Source: Cocos nucifera (taxonomy: Eukaryota; Streptophyta; Magnoliopsida; Arecales; Arecaceae). Taken from it: DNA of 64,000 nucleotides. The stretch lies in NCBI GenBank assembly GCA_006176705.1, contig QRFJ01004243.1:1-64000 (forward strand). Reading direction: 5' to 3'. Below are positions 24,121-34,289 of the stretch, piece by piece. How positions within the stretch are numbered: the stretch's first letter is position 1; every line of letters begins with the position of its first letter. The position numbers were made by a program, and so were the translations under genes. The notes beneath the pieces were generated by a model. The model had not been told where the DNA came from. It saw only the letters and a list, made by a program, of their open reading frames with translations, and ran no database searches.

Positions 24121-25778
24121 TTTTGAAATATTTTTCAAAATAGATCAGTGAAAGCAATAAATTAATCATATTAATTTATTAAAATATATAAATAAATCTT
24201 AGATCTAAGATCTAGTAACATGATCTATGCATACAAGTAAATCTAAAATTAAATATTAAATAAAGATGATGATGTTGATCATATCAACATCAAACCAAGA
24301 CTAGATCTAATCTAGTGGGAGGAAGAGATCGAATCTCTTTTACCTTTACAAGTTAGAAACTCTACTTGCTAATCCGAGGATTAGGTCATTACTTCGAATC
24401 ACACATATATCCAGCCTCTATAGGAAGTCCACACGAGGTCTTGATCATTGATCCGAAGTCTAGCGACTGGAAATCAGCATAGTATGCTAGTACTGTGCTA
24501 ATCCTTCTTCGACGGTTGATGGTGAAACTCTATCTTTGATCAATTTGAACCTTTTAAAGCACCAAAGAAGAGATGGAAGGATTTGAAAGAACTCCTTTTC
24601 TTCAACTTTTTCTCACAAAAAAGATTGTGGAAAAGGATCTAAGAGAAACCCTAGAGAAGACCTCTCTTCTCTCTTTCTTTTTTCTCACCTAGATACAATA
24701 ACTTTTGTCTTTACAAAGCACCATGCCCAAGACCCCTTTGTGCCCAAGACTCCCATGCCCAAACTCTCTCTCAAAGGACTAATTTCTGTAGAAATTTTAT
24801 GCCCTAACTCTCTTTAAATAGAGAGTTATAATGGAGTCCTTGTCTAGGTCAAATACCTAGAAAGGCATGTCCAAATTGAGCAAGTACTGGGGCACCCAAC
24901 TCTTGGGTGCCTCCTCACTTTTTTTGCATGGACTTCAAGGAATATGCACACAAAAGTTTTTTATTTTTTATGAAAAAATAAAAAAAAATCAGGTGGGTTG
25001 GCACCTCAAGAGAATACGAAAAGTTGATATGTGAAACTCTATCCAATAGAGTCCTAGGTCAAAATAACTTGTTTGTTTTGACCTATTCCATAATTAATTT
25101 TTTTCTAAAAAGGCTGGAGGCACAAAAGAAGCATGGATACTCTCTAGAAATAAAATTTTTCATGAAAATTTTAAGAAAATTAGCATTGGGGGGCATGGAA
25201 AGCAAGGTGGTGCAAGATGGTGAAATCCTAGTCATACTAAGACTTCTAGTTTTGACTTAATCCAACTTATTATTTAAATCTAATTAAATAAAAACTAATG
25301 CAACCTAATTAGAGGTTATCTTAGTCCAACTAATAGTCTACTTAAATTAGATTAAATCAAATTTAAAATTAGTTTAATTTTTAATCAAACTAAAAATTAG
25401 GTATACTCAAGTCTTAATTGAACAAGGACTTGTTCTTTCTTACAGTTGGCTTATCTAATAAACTAATTGAACTTGATCTAATCAAGCTCAAACTAAATTT
25501 AATTAAATTTTATTCAATTAGACTCAATCTCAGTCCTTTGACTTAATCAAATTAAGCCAATTAGCAATCCTATTGCTAATCGATCCTCCTATAATACTTG
25601 TACTAGGTCAAAAATCAATTATATTAATTGTTTAACCTTAGAATGATTCTAAATTATTGATCAACCATCCAATCAGATCGAGATCTTTAATATGTCTAAT
25701 CCCATAGGTTCAAACCTAAGTCGGTATGATGTGGGATAGCCTAAAAAAAAAAGAAAAAAGATTAAGCTTCCTTCCATT
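24121..25778 (-). repeat. Diverged copia LTR-like remnant
   Basis: No credible gene. The block 24330-24480 (TTTTACC, then ACACATATATCCAGCCTCTATAGG and AGTCCACACGAGG) parallels the U5 part of the copia LTRs and 60540-60720, and short dyads (ACTCTATCCAATAGAGT, 25037-25053) sit where the LTR dyad would be. The TTGAC/GTCAA and ATTAAATT-rich right half also resembles U3. Probably an older, truncated minus-strand LTR of a related family. Confidence 0.4.
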
Positions 25779-27106
25779 TGTTAACAATAAATCATGTCCG
25801 ACCGTGGCACATTATTCTCAAGATAGATAGTATAGTTACCTATACTCTGCTCAGGAGGTGTGACTGATTGACACGGGATCAAAGCACAATCAATCTAAAT
25901 GATGCTGTTGAATGCCATTTTAAAGATCAGTAAATAACTAGCAATAATAAAGTAAATAGATAGATAGCAGAAAATAAACATGCTCATGAATAATTATAAA
26001 AAAAATATAAATGGAATGAAGGATAGCAAGAAATTAAGCCCGTAAGAAGATCCAAAAAAAAGATAAGAAGAATCCGAATCGTGGTAGTTAAGAAACTACT
26101 CTGATTACGACTCTTAATCTTTTGACCAAGTAGATCTATCGATAAAGAACTGGGTCTTTACCAATATCGGATCTAAAAAAAATAAGTAAAAATCAAAGAT
26201 TAGTTGAGAAGGAATGAAGGTCCTTGTCAATGTTTGATTTGTAGAATAATAGATCACTCTTTCTCTCTCTGCATGATAGATGAAAATCTTGGAGGAGACA
26301 TATCTTCTTTTGATGGAATAAGCTTATGTAGGTAGATGGTGAAGATGAATCGAGGTCGTAGGAATATTGAATATTAAGAAAATGAAGGTTAAAGAGATAG
26401 AAAAAGATGGGCCTCACACCCTCCCCTCATGGAGCGATTTTGGGTCTCACACCCTCTCCCTCTTGGAGCTACCAACACAAGTGTTTGTAAAAATTGTAAA
26501 GTGATTCATTCATTCATTGTCTCATTCATGAAAGATACATGGATTTATATAGAACCCTAGGGGTCCTATTTCTTTAGGAATCTATTTCCTTTATAAGGAA
26601 AAAATCAATCCTCCCAATAATAAAGTAAAACATTATGTATGATTTCTAAATATAATAATATATCATATCTATCTTTTATGAAACTATAGAAAAGAAATAG
26701 TCTTTTAATAAAATAAATAAGAAATCAAGAACTCTTAAGAAATCGTAGGAAAGAAAAAAAAACTCTATGTGGGCGCTTGATGCCTGGCACAACTTGGCAT
26801 GAGGATCCTTAGGCATGGCACATGCTGGCATGTGTATTTCCTTCCTGAGCGTGTGGAGGGTGGTGGCTCCAAAGATGACATGGACCAAGCTTGCTTCTTT
26901 ATGATGGTCTCTTTCCAAATAAGGTTCAATCCAAAATAAATCCAAGTATGGTCCTATGGACCCAAAACTAAATGCATCAAAAGAACTAATTTATTAAATC
27001 AAAAGGATTAGAACAAAATAACCGAGTAGAGTTATTCTAATATGGCTTCTTCAATCCAAATTGAATCTAAATTATGTTGCCAACTTTTGGTGGCTCTGGT
27101 GTCTGC
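25779..27106 (-). repeat. 3' LTR of the minus-strand chromovirus
   Basis: Aligns over its length with 43409-44731 (for example GTCCGACCGTGGCACATTA, the AAGTGTTTGT / AGTGATTCATTCATTCATT stretch and GCTTCTTTATGATGGTCTC). In sense it starts TGCAGACACC and ends TGTTAACA. The outer boundary at 25779 is inferred from the TG/CA rule. Frames inside it (such as 26676-26945) are shared by both LTR copies but show no known domain. Confidence 0.8.
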
Positions 27107-27968
27107 ACTAATTCTCTCGGGATGGGAAGAACTCGATCCTATCGAGTAGGAGTCGATTTTGCTCTGGTGATGCTCAAACAAATTGAGATCAATATGCAGT
27201 AGCTCTTCTTGAGTGATCCAGGTATCCTCAGACTTCGGTCAATCTTGCCATCTAACTAAGTACCGTCGATAACCTCGACTTCGGATGGAGATGATCTGCT
27301 CATCAAAAATTCTCTCAATCTAATCATGCTTTGATATTTTGGCTAGTGGACATTCAGGAATAGGCTCTCTCTCAAAGGTTGGTTCAGGCTCAAATGGCTC
27401 ACTAGGTATCCAAATTGGCTCTTTATAGGCGACGAGATTTGCAACGTTAAAAATAGAGCTAATCCTAAAATCAGAAGGTAAGTCCACAACATATGCATTT
27501 GGTCCAATCTTCTTTAAAATCTTAAATGGACATGCTCCTCAAGCATGTAACTTCTTGACGGTTCTTGATGAAAATCGTTCAGGCCTCATTCGAACCATCA
27601 CATAGTCTCCTTCAACAAACTCTTAGGCACGTCGATGAGAATCTACATTCTATTTATAAACTTTATTACTAATACTAATTTTTTATACTGATCTCTTTAT
27701 GTAAACTCTTGACATGCTGTGCAAATGACTCTGCATAGATTCAAAAATTCTAGCATACATGGGCAGTGGGATAAGGTCTATTGGTTTTCTAGGTTGATAT
27801 CCATGAACTACTTCAAAAGGACTCAGCCAATGGACCTATTAACTATTATATGCAAATTTACTTGGCAATAAAAGATCCTAGTTACCCATATGTTTCCAAT
27901 CAAGCAACAATAAATTTCCAAGACTCCTATTGACCACTTTAGTCTGCTTGTCTAAGGTGGATCTTAGG
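27032..27968 (-). pseudogene. Gypsy integrase C-terminus with chromodomain-like tail
   Basis: Minus-strand translation in one main frame: KVVNRSLG, PFEVVHGYQPRKPIDL, YVMVRMRPERFSSRTVKKL, GPNAYVVDLPSDF, FNVANLV, then a tail with IERIFDEQ, SRGYRRYLVRWQ and DTWITQEEL. These are the integrase core end, GPY/F-type module and a chromodomain-like motif typical of plant chromoviruses, thought to guide integration to modified chromatin. There are stops (for example before IERIF and after RWQD) and a frameshift near 27960. The frame runs 73 bp into the LTR before a TAA at 27032-27034. Its N-terminal part continues beyond the copia-1 insertion at 38398-38638. Confidence 0.8.
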
Positions 27969-29293
27969 TGTTAGATATATGTGCCCTAGAAGCCAGAATT
28001 GGCTGACACTTGTAATACACTTCTAGGGGCAAAATTATAATTTTGACTATAATTAATAAAATGGGTTATTTTCTATCACATATGTGTATTTAGTGTCTGT
28101 GATACATCCTTTGAGTTAATGGTAATGATAATTCATATTTTCAAGAGTTGAAAATTTAAGACATGAATAATCATTATTAACTCATAAAATGCTCCCGACC
28201 ATAGGATCATCACGAGGATGGTGATTGATCCGGAAGGTTGGTGTACAATCGCTTCTCTTTAGTAGATGAGTCTTGAGTCTACGGTGTGGAGACACCGGAG
28301 CGAGAGTACAGGTACTCGTTAGAGAACGAGGGCACTGAGCGTGACCACCTCGAGTAGTCATTAGGGAGTCTACCTTCTCGTCAATGACTGACTCGATGCT
28401 GCAGTAGTGTGTCTGGTTCTTTGACCTGAGATGCATCGGCAGTTCACCTTGAGGGTGTTATAGTTTGACTACACCATTACTCGGTCTCCTAGCCATATGG
28501 AACCCTGAGGTGTATGTTGGCTATAGCATGTTCATTGTAGGAACTGGATTGCATCAAGATGGAATCTATCTACCTCGGTGGTAGAGGAGCAGCCCTATGA
28601 TGATCATGAGAATCAAGTCCAGAAATCCATGGCCATGGCAGAGTGAAATAATAGAAAGAGTTTCTATTTAGATTTTCACATTGGACTCGAATCGAATGAT
28701 TACATCATATGACAGAGACTAGGGTTTGACGAGTTCACCTTAACCCTAATCTGATCGGGGCTCAAGATAGAAGAACTTAATCACACAGGTAGCTGCACCA
28801 AGAGGTTCGCATTCAGCTCTGATGGGTTGCCACCATATACTGCTAGGTGTCACTGGTGGATTTTGGGAGCAATTAGAATGATTTAGATGATCGATCATTC
28901 TAGCTGTTCGAATCAGAAGAGTTCTGATCCATCGAAAGGAGTTTCGATGATGTCGATGATAGAGATCATGACATATCCCATTACCATACAGAACTGAACC
29001 TAACTGGGTCACACAAACAAGGGTTTGAATCTGGTGATCATCAATTGAACTGATCTAGTTCAATTGATCTGAAATGAGATTCAATTAGGTTCAAGGAAAT
29101 CGTGCTAGCACTCGATTGAACCTAACGTTCTTCTTTTACTATCATAAATAAGTTGTCCTGACTGAGCCAAAGGAGTTTGTGCTCAATCAGAGGCCTTCAT
29201 ATGGTCTGACTGGAGGTTGTCCAAGTCAGAAATAGGTTGTCTTATTTGTAAGACATTACCTGCCATTTTTGGTCACCTGCCATTTCTTGTTCT

Positions 29294-29359
29294 TTGACTT
29301 TGGTCAAAAGTCTACCTTTGACTGGTCAAACGTTGACCATTGACACTTTGACTTTTGAC
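29294..29359 (+). promoter_or_regulatory. W-box-like cluster in copia-1 U3
   Basis: Eight TTGAC/GTCAA cores in 66 bp (29294, 29303, 29318, 29325, 29333, 29340, 29348, 29355). TTGAC(C/T) is the core bound by WRKY transcription factors. The same cluster is in the 3' LTR (37434-37500) and in LTR1 (7604-7669). Binding is an inference. Confidence 0.55.
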
Positions 29360-29471
29360 CACATGTCATGCACCTATTGGAGAGCTGGTGGGGGCCTGTC
29401 CCCCTGCCAGAACCTGGCAAGGAGAAGGGCGCACGCCAAGGGTGGCGTGAGCCCAAGTTAGGAGGCGCCTA

Positions 29472-29496
29472 GGAGTCCTTGTTGGACAAGGACTCC
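29472..29496 (+). promoter_or_regulatory. U3 dyad (inverted repeat) of copia-1
   Basis: GGAGTCCTTGT and ACAAGGACTCC, perfect 11-bp arms around TGG, about 180 bp before the TATA box. Equivalent dyads with different but still paired arms occur in the other LTRs of the family. Confidence 0.6.
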
Positions 29497-29672
29497 ATCT
29501 CCCTTTTGGATTCCAATTCAGAGTTCTACTAAGAATCCAAGTTTGACTGGTCTTAGGCACCCTCTAAGGAGGAATCCAGGGGTCTCTATTCCAACCAATC
29601 AGATTTAGATCTGATTTCACAAAGGGTTGTGATTGGTTGGAGAGGAAGAGGAGTTGGATCACAAGCTTAGTC

Positions 29673-29680
29673 TATAAATA
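29673..29680 (+). promoter_or_regulatory. TATA box of copia-1 5' LTR
   Basis: TATAAATA followed by AGACCCTGCGCCC; conserved in position in the 3' LTR (37808-37815) and LTR1. Marks the likely U3/R promoter. Confidence 0.7.
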
Positions 29681-30264
29681 AGACCCTGCGCCCAACCCTA
29701 ATTAAAAAAGTGAATGCAATTGAGAAACCCCATGCCCCAAGGCTGCCTCTCCCCTCCTTCCTCCATGCCAATAGCTTCTTCTCCCCTTGCTCTCCACGTC
29801 CAAAAGGAGTTTTGGACTTAGGTTGGTGCGATTCAGATCAAGGAAAGGCGATCAAAAGCAAGAAGGCTGCGCTGCTGCAAAAGGACGACTGCAGATCTTC
29901 AAAAGAGTTTTGAAGATCCTCCAGATCAGATCCAGATCTGATTTTTGGAGGTGTGATAGAGAAGAAGAGGATCTCCAGATCCAACCCGAGTGGATACCGG
30001 TAGAGGCCAGGCGCTTGCGTGGCTAAGATCCAGAACCTTCCGCTGCAATCAGGATCATCAACAGGGTAATAGGATTACCCAAATCAGGTAAATTAAATTT
30101 GATTTAATTTATCTTATTTTATTTTATTTATTAAAATAATAAGAATCAGATCTGAAATATATCAAGATCTGATTGAGATCAAAGAAAAATTTTTGAAATA
30201 TATCTCTTGATCTGATCAGATCTGAACGAACCTGGACCGGGAAAAATCAGGATTTCCCTTCAAC

Positions 30265-30277
30265 TGGTATCAGAGCC
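30265..30277 (+). promoter_or_regulatory. Primer-binding site of copia-1
   Basis: TGGTATCAGAGCC, complementary to the initiator methionine tRNA 3' end; minus-strand cDNA synthesis starts here. Confidence 0.95.
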
Positions 30278-32139
30278 ATGGTTCTAAAATTGTTTAGATC
30301 TAATTTTAAATTTTATTTTAATTAGAAAATAAAGTGATTTTCAGATGTCACATGAGATGTGATCAGATCTGAAATCAGAAAAAATTAAAATTAAATGATT
30401 TGGATCTAAGATTATGAAGATATGCATGACTAGTTCTAGAATAGAATAGTTCTATAGAATAGTTTTGCATGTCTTTGATTTAATCTGATTAAATCATATT
30501 TTAGATCTTTTATTTACTATTTTTTGATATTATAAGTGTTATAATAACATCTAAAAAATAGCAAATAAAAATTATTTAATTTTAAATATCATATGAGATA
30601 TGATTGATGCATGTCTAGACTAGTTGTAGAATAGTTCTACATAATTGTCTAGATTAGAATTTATTTTGATTAGATCAATTTAAATCTAATTTTTTAGATT
30701 ATTATGAGATAATTTAGATCTGAAAACATGCATGATTATGATACATGAGATGTATGCAAAATATGCCATGATTAGATCTAATTTTATATATGAGATATAT
30801 GATATAGATCTGATACTGTTTTGTAGTATTGACATGTTCCTGATTAAGGCGTTCCTCTTGGCCGTCCGGTCATAAGAACGAAGAAGGGTTTAAAGGCCCT
30901 CTCTTCCCATTCGATGGGGTGTTCTTATGATGTGTAGGGGTGCTGCGTGTTCGTCCTTAATCAGAAACCCAAAACTTACTTTCTGCAAAACCCTAGATCC
31001 TGAAACCCTAGGATTTATTGTGCATATTTTGTTTATGAACCCTACTTAATTAAGAATTAAGTTTATGGAATATTAATTAGGTCTAAAATTGAGAATTTCA
31101 GATCTAAGACATATTCATAATACTGGGTTCGGGCTTGGGTAGCTCAATTAGGTCTAAGCGGTTGATCAAACCGAATCAAGAGTTGGTTAGATGGGATCAA
31201 CAATGCTTAAATTGACCAGCCTAATAGGATTAAGTCTGGGTCAAGATCGAGTCACGATCAAGCAAGACCTAATTAGGCTCAGAGGTTAGAGTCTGGATTG
31301 TAGGCTAACCCAATTGGTTCTGACTCAACAATTTGGTGTCTAAGGTAAGTTTGGCACAGACGACCGACTGGTTTTTAATTGGAAGCTACTCGACCTGAAT
31401 GCGTTCTTGTACGAGTTAATGGCATATTCCTTCCACCGGTCTCACTTACCTGGCCATATCTGTTGACACAGTTCTGATCTGAGGTGGTCAATAATCCGAG
31501 CTAACCCATGCCACTAGGTTAGTCATAATTGTTATGACTAAGCCAAGTCTAGTTTAATGAGACCTGAATCAATTCTCCCTAAGAAAAGATTAAGTCTGAG
31601 GTCTTCCACCATTGTAGATGTGCGGGCCCTTCCCGGGGTTGATTGTTCTCGGCTGGATACAGTGGCTCAGTTGCACCGGGAAGATGCAACCATGTCTATT
31701 AGGCATTGGATGCTATGGGCTGGAGGATGAGTTGGGCTCAATATTTCCGGATACGGTGAGAGACTCAATTAGGAACCCAGTCTATGCAAATGGTGGGTCT
31801 GACTTAACTAAGGAGTGGATCAATATTTCGGATACGGTGAGATTCATGAATTAGAGACCAAGTTTGGGTGCACCATGATTAGAGAATCATTGAACAAGAG
31901 TTGTTCACTCATTGGCTAACCCATCACCAATAACTGTTAGGTGAGGTGATGAGTCAGTTGGTGAGACCGCACCACCCACTAGAAATCATTAATCGTGGAG
32001 ATTTTCGCATCTCTACAGAGGGAGTGTAGGGATCCGAGAAAATAGTGGGAGCTAATTTGTTTAAAAATAAAATCCCTAAACAAATTGGTCAAGTCAAAAT
32101 TACAGTATCTAACTAGAATCTTTGACTCTCTACAGGAAA
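30278..32139 (+). other. Copia-1 5' leader
   Basis: About 1.86 kb without a convincing frame. The 78-codon frame at 31618-31854 is not kept in the other copies. AT-rich first half with many AGATCT motifs, then a GC-richer half with tRNA-like spacing of short inverted repeats but no tRNA gene that I can fold. Confidence 0.8.
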
Positions 32140-32870
32140 ATGTCTGCGTCCAACCCATTGGCACGTATCCTAGACACACATAGACTGACTGGACCCAATT
32201 ATAAAGATTGGCTCAGGAACTACAAAATTATTTTGGGTTTCAGAGAAGTTAACCCATGTTTTGGACCAGGACCCTCCCACCTTACCAGCCCGTCCATCCA
32301 CTGAACAGAGAGCGTCTCTGGAAAAATGGATTGACGAAGATAATAAGGCCAGATATTACATGTTGGGCTCGATGTCTGATGAGCTCCAGCGCCAACATGA
32401 AGATATCGGGACTGCTCGCCAAATGTTGGCTCACCTGCAGGAGATGTTTGGTGAACAGAGTCGCGCAGCCAAATATCAAGTCACGAAATGACTTTTTAAG
32501 GCTAAGATGCGTGATGGGCAGTCAGTCCAAGATCACTGTCTGACAATGATCAAGGACATGGAAGAGCTTGAGAAGCTCGGTGTGAAGTTGGACTTGGATC
32601 TGCAGAACGATATTATTCTGCAATCCTTGACTGATGCATATGGGCAATTCATCATGAATTACCACATGCATAAACTTCAAAATTCCTTGGCCGAAGTTAA
32701 TGAATATGCTGGTTACCGCTGAGCTTTCTATGAAAGGTTCTAAAGGCTCAGTTCTTGCTATGGAACGGACTTCTTCCAAAAGAAAGTCTTATGGAAAGAA
32801 AAAGAAGTCTGTGAAAAAGCAAAAGGTGGAAGGATCAAAGAAGAAGAAGGCAGAACCGAAGAAGAAGGTC
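32140..32870 (+). pseudogene. Copia-1 gag
   Basis: Starts at ATG 32140 (MSASNPLARILDTHRLTG, then NYKDWLRN), the same start as in the gag stub at 4864. UBN2-type gag core: ARYYMLGSMSDELQRQHED, QMLAHLQEMFGEQ, AAKYQVTK, then MIKDMEELEKLGVKLDLDLQ and HMHKLQNSLAEVNEYAG, followed by a lysine-rich linker. Breaks: an extra base near 32240 (GGGTTTCAGAG), a TGA at 32489-32491 after QVTK, and an extra T near 32713 that shifts into the frame of the next region. Gag forms the particle in which reverse transcription takes place. Gag and pol form one long frame in this class of element, and unit B at 19509-19775 retains the frame across the TGA site. Confidence 0.9.
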
Positions 32871-33480
32871 GATGGCAAAGGAAAGTGTTTCCATTGCAAC
32901 AGCGACGGCCATTGGAAGCGGAACTGCCCTACTTACCTGGCCACCCTGAAGAACAAGAAGGAAGGTCCTTCTGGAGGTATGCTCGTTATTGAGTCTAACC
33001 TTACGGTTTCTTCTGCATCCAGTTGGGTGCTTGACTCTGGTTCTAGTGCTCATCTGTGCACTTCTATGCAGGGTCTTGAGGATAGCAGGAGGCTGAGGGA
33101 TGGAGACATGATCCTACGCATCGGTAATGGAGCAAGAGTTGCTGCAGTAGCCGTGGGAACATACCCTCTTCGATTACCATCTGGTTTAGACTTAGTTTTA
33201 AAAGACTGTTATTATGTGCCTGCAGCTAGCAGGAATTTGATTTCTGTTTCATGCTTAGCACAAGAAGGTTATGTGATCACCTTCTTTAAGGACCATTGTA
33301 ACATTCTTTATGAAAGAAATAAAATTGCAAATGGTTTCCTTATTAATGGTCTTTATCAGCTACATATTGATGTACCTGTTTTAACTATCGAGCAAAACGT
33401 GAATGCCAAACGACCTAGGGATAGTCCAAACGACAGATATCTATGGCACCTGAGATTAGGTCATATAGCAGAAGATAGGA
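32871..33480 (+). pseudogene. Copia-1 zinc knuckle and aspartic protease
   Basis: Within the 350-codon open frame that begins at 32700. The zinc knuckle CFHCNSDGHWKRNC (residues 63-76, CX2CX4HX4C) binds RNA. The protease has the DSG active site in SWVLDSGSSAHLC (residues 109-120), then a beta-rich body through LPSGLDLVLKDCYYVPA. All key residues are present, in contrast to unit B where DSG is DSS. The frame is shifted relative to gag, so no normal Gag-Pol would be made from this copy. The protease would release the mature proteins. Confidence 0.9.
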
Positions 33481-34289
33481 TCAACAAATTGGAGAAAAAT
33501 GGGCTATTGAGTCCATTGACTTTTGAGTCATATCCAACTTGTGAATCTTGTCTTCAAGGCAAAATGACTAAACTCCCTTTTGTTGGACATGGGGAGAGGG
33601 CCACAGATCTCCTTGCCCTAGTACATACTGATGTGTGCGGCCCATTTGATGTGCCGGCTAGAGGCAATTTTGTCTACTTCATTACCTTTACCGATGATCT
33701 GTCTAGGTATGGGTATGTGTATCTTATGAGACACAAGTCTGAAGCCTTTTGAAAAGTTCAAAGAATTCAGACATGAAGTAGAAAAACAAACTGGAAAAAC
33801 CCATTAAGGTTCTTCGATCAGATCGAGGAGGTGAATACCTTAGCCGGGAATTCCTAGACTATCTTAAGGAAAATGGCATAGTCTCTCAATGGACTCCACC
33901 AGGAACACCTCAACTCAACGGGGTTTCAGAATGGAGAAATCGGACTCTATTGGATATGGTTCGATCCATGATGAGCTTCACAGACCTCCCTGATTTTCTT
34001 TGGGGACATTCATTGTTAACTTCAATCTATCTACTGAATAGGGTTCCCTCTAAAACCGTTCCTACCACACCGTATGAGATATGGCACGGTAAGAAACCAA
34101 GTCTGAGTCATCTCAGAATTTGGGGTTGTCCGGCTCATGTCAAAAGACAACAAGCGGACAAGTTAGAGTTTAGGTCCTTTCAGAGCTCGATTCATAGGAT
34201 ATCCTAAAGAGTCATTAGGATACTATTTCTACATTCCAGAAGACCACAATGTGATTGTGAGTCGACATGCCATCTTTCTTGAAAAATAG
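33481..34289 (+). pseudogene. Copia-1 integrase
   Basis: N-terminal HHCC zinc domain: WHLRLGH (His 250 and 255 of the 350-codon frame) and CESC (Cys 281 and 284). The catalytic core has the first Asp in VHTDVCGPF, the second in VLRSDRGGEYL (near 33820), and the Glu in NGVSEWRNRTLLD (near 33925). MVRSMMSFTDLPDFLWGH and the C-terminal KKPSLSHLRIWGCPAHV-type segment follow. The frame breaks at 33750 (extra T before the EKF segment), again near 33790 and 34185, and a TAG stands at 34287-34289 after IFLEK. The catalytic triad is readable, so inactivation is by frame and not by active-site loss. Confidence 0.9.

Larger units (their letters stand above)
27969..30262 (+). repeat. 5' LTR of copia-1
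   Basis: Begins TGTTAGATATATGTGCC, ends ..GATTTCCCTTCA two bases before the PBS. Nearly identical to 36106-38397. Its U3 carries hairpins at 29405-29419, 29427-29454 and 29472-29496, W-box-like cores at 29294-29359 and TATA at 29673. Confidence 0.95.

Noticed and set aside
26676..26945. 89-codon minus-strand frame also seen at 44359-44568
   Set aside because: It lies inside the gypsy LTR, is shared only because the two LTRs are copies, and shows no known domain.
30265..30277. tRNA gene at the TGGTATCAGAGCC motif
   Set aside because: It is the retrotransposon primer-binding site; no cloverleaf can be formed around it.
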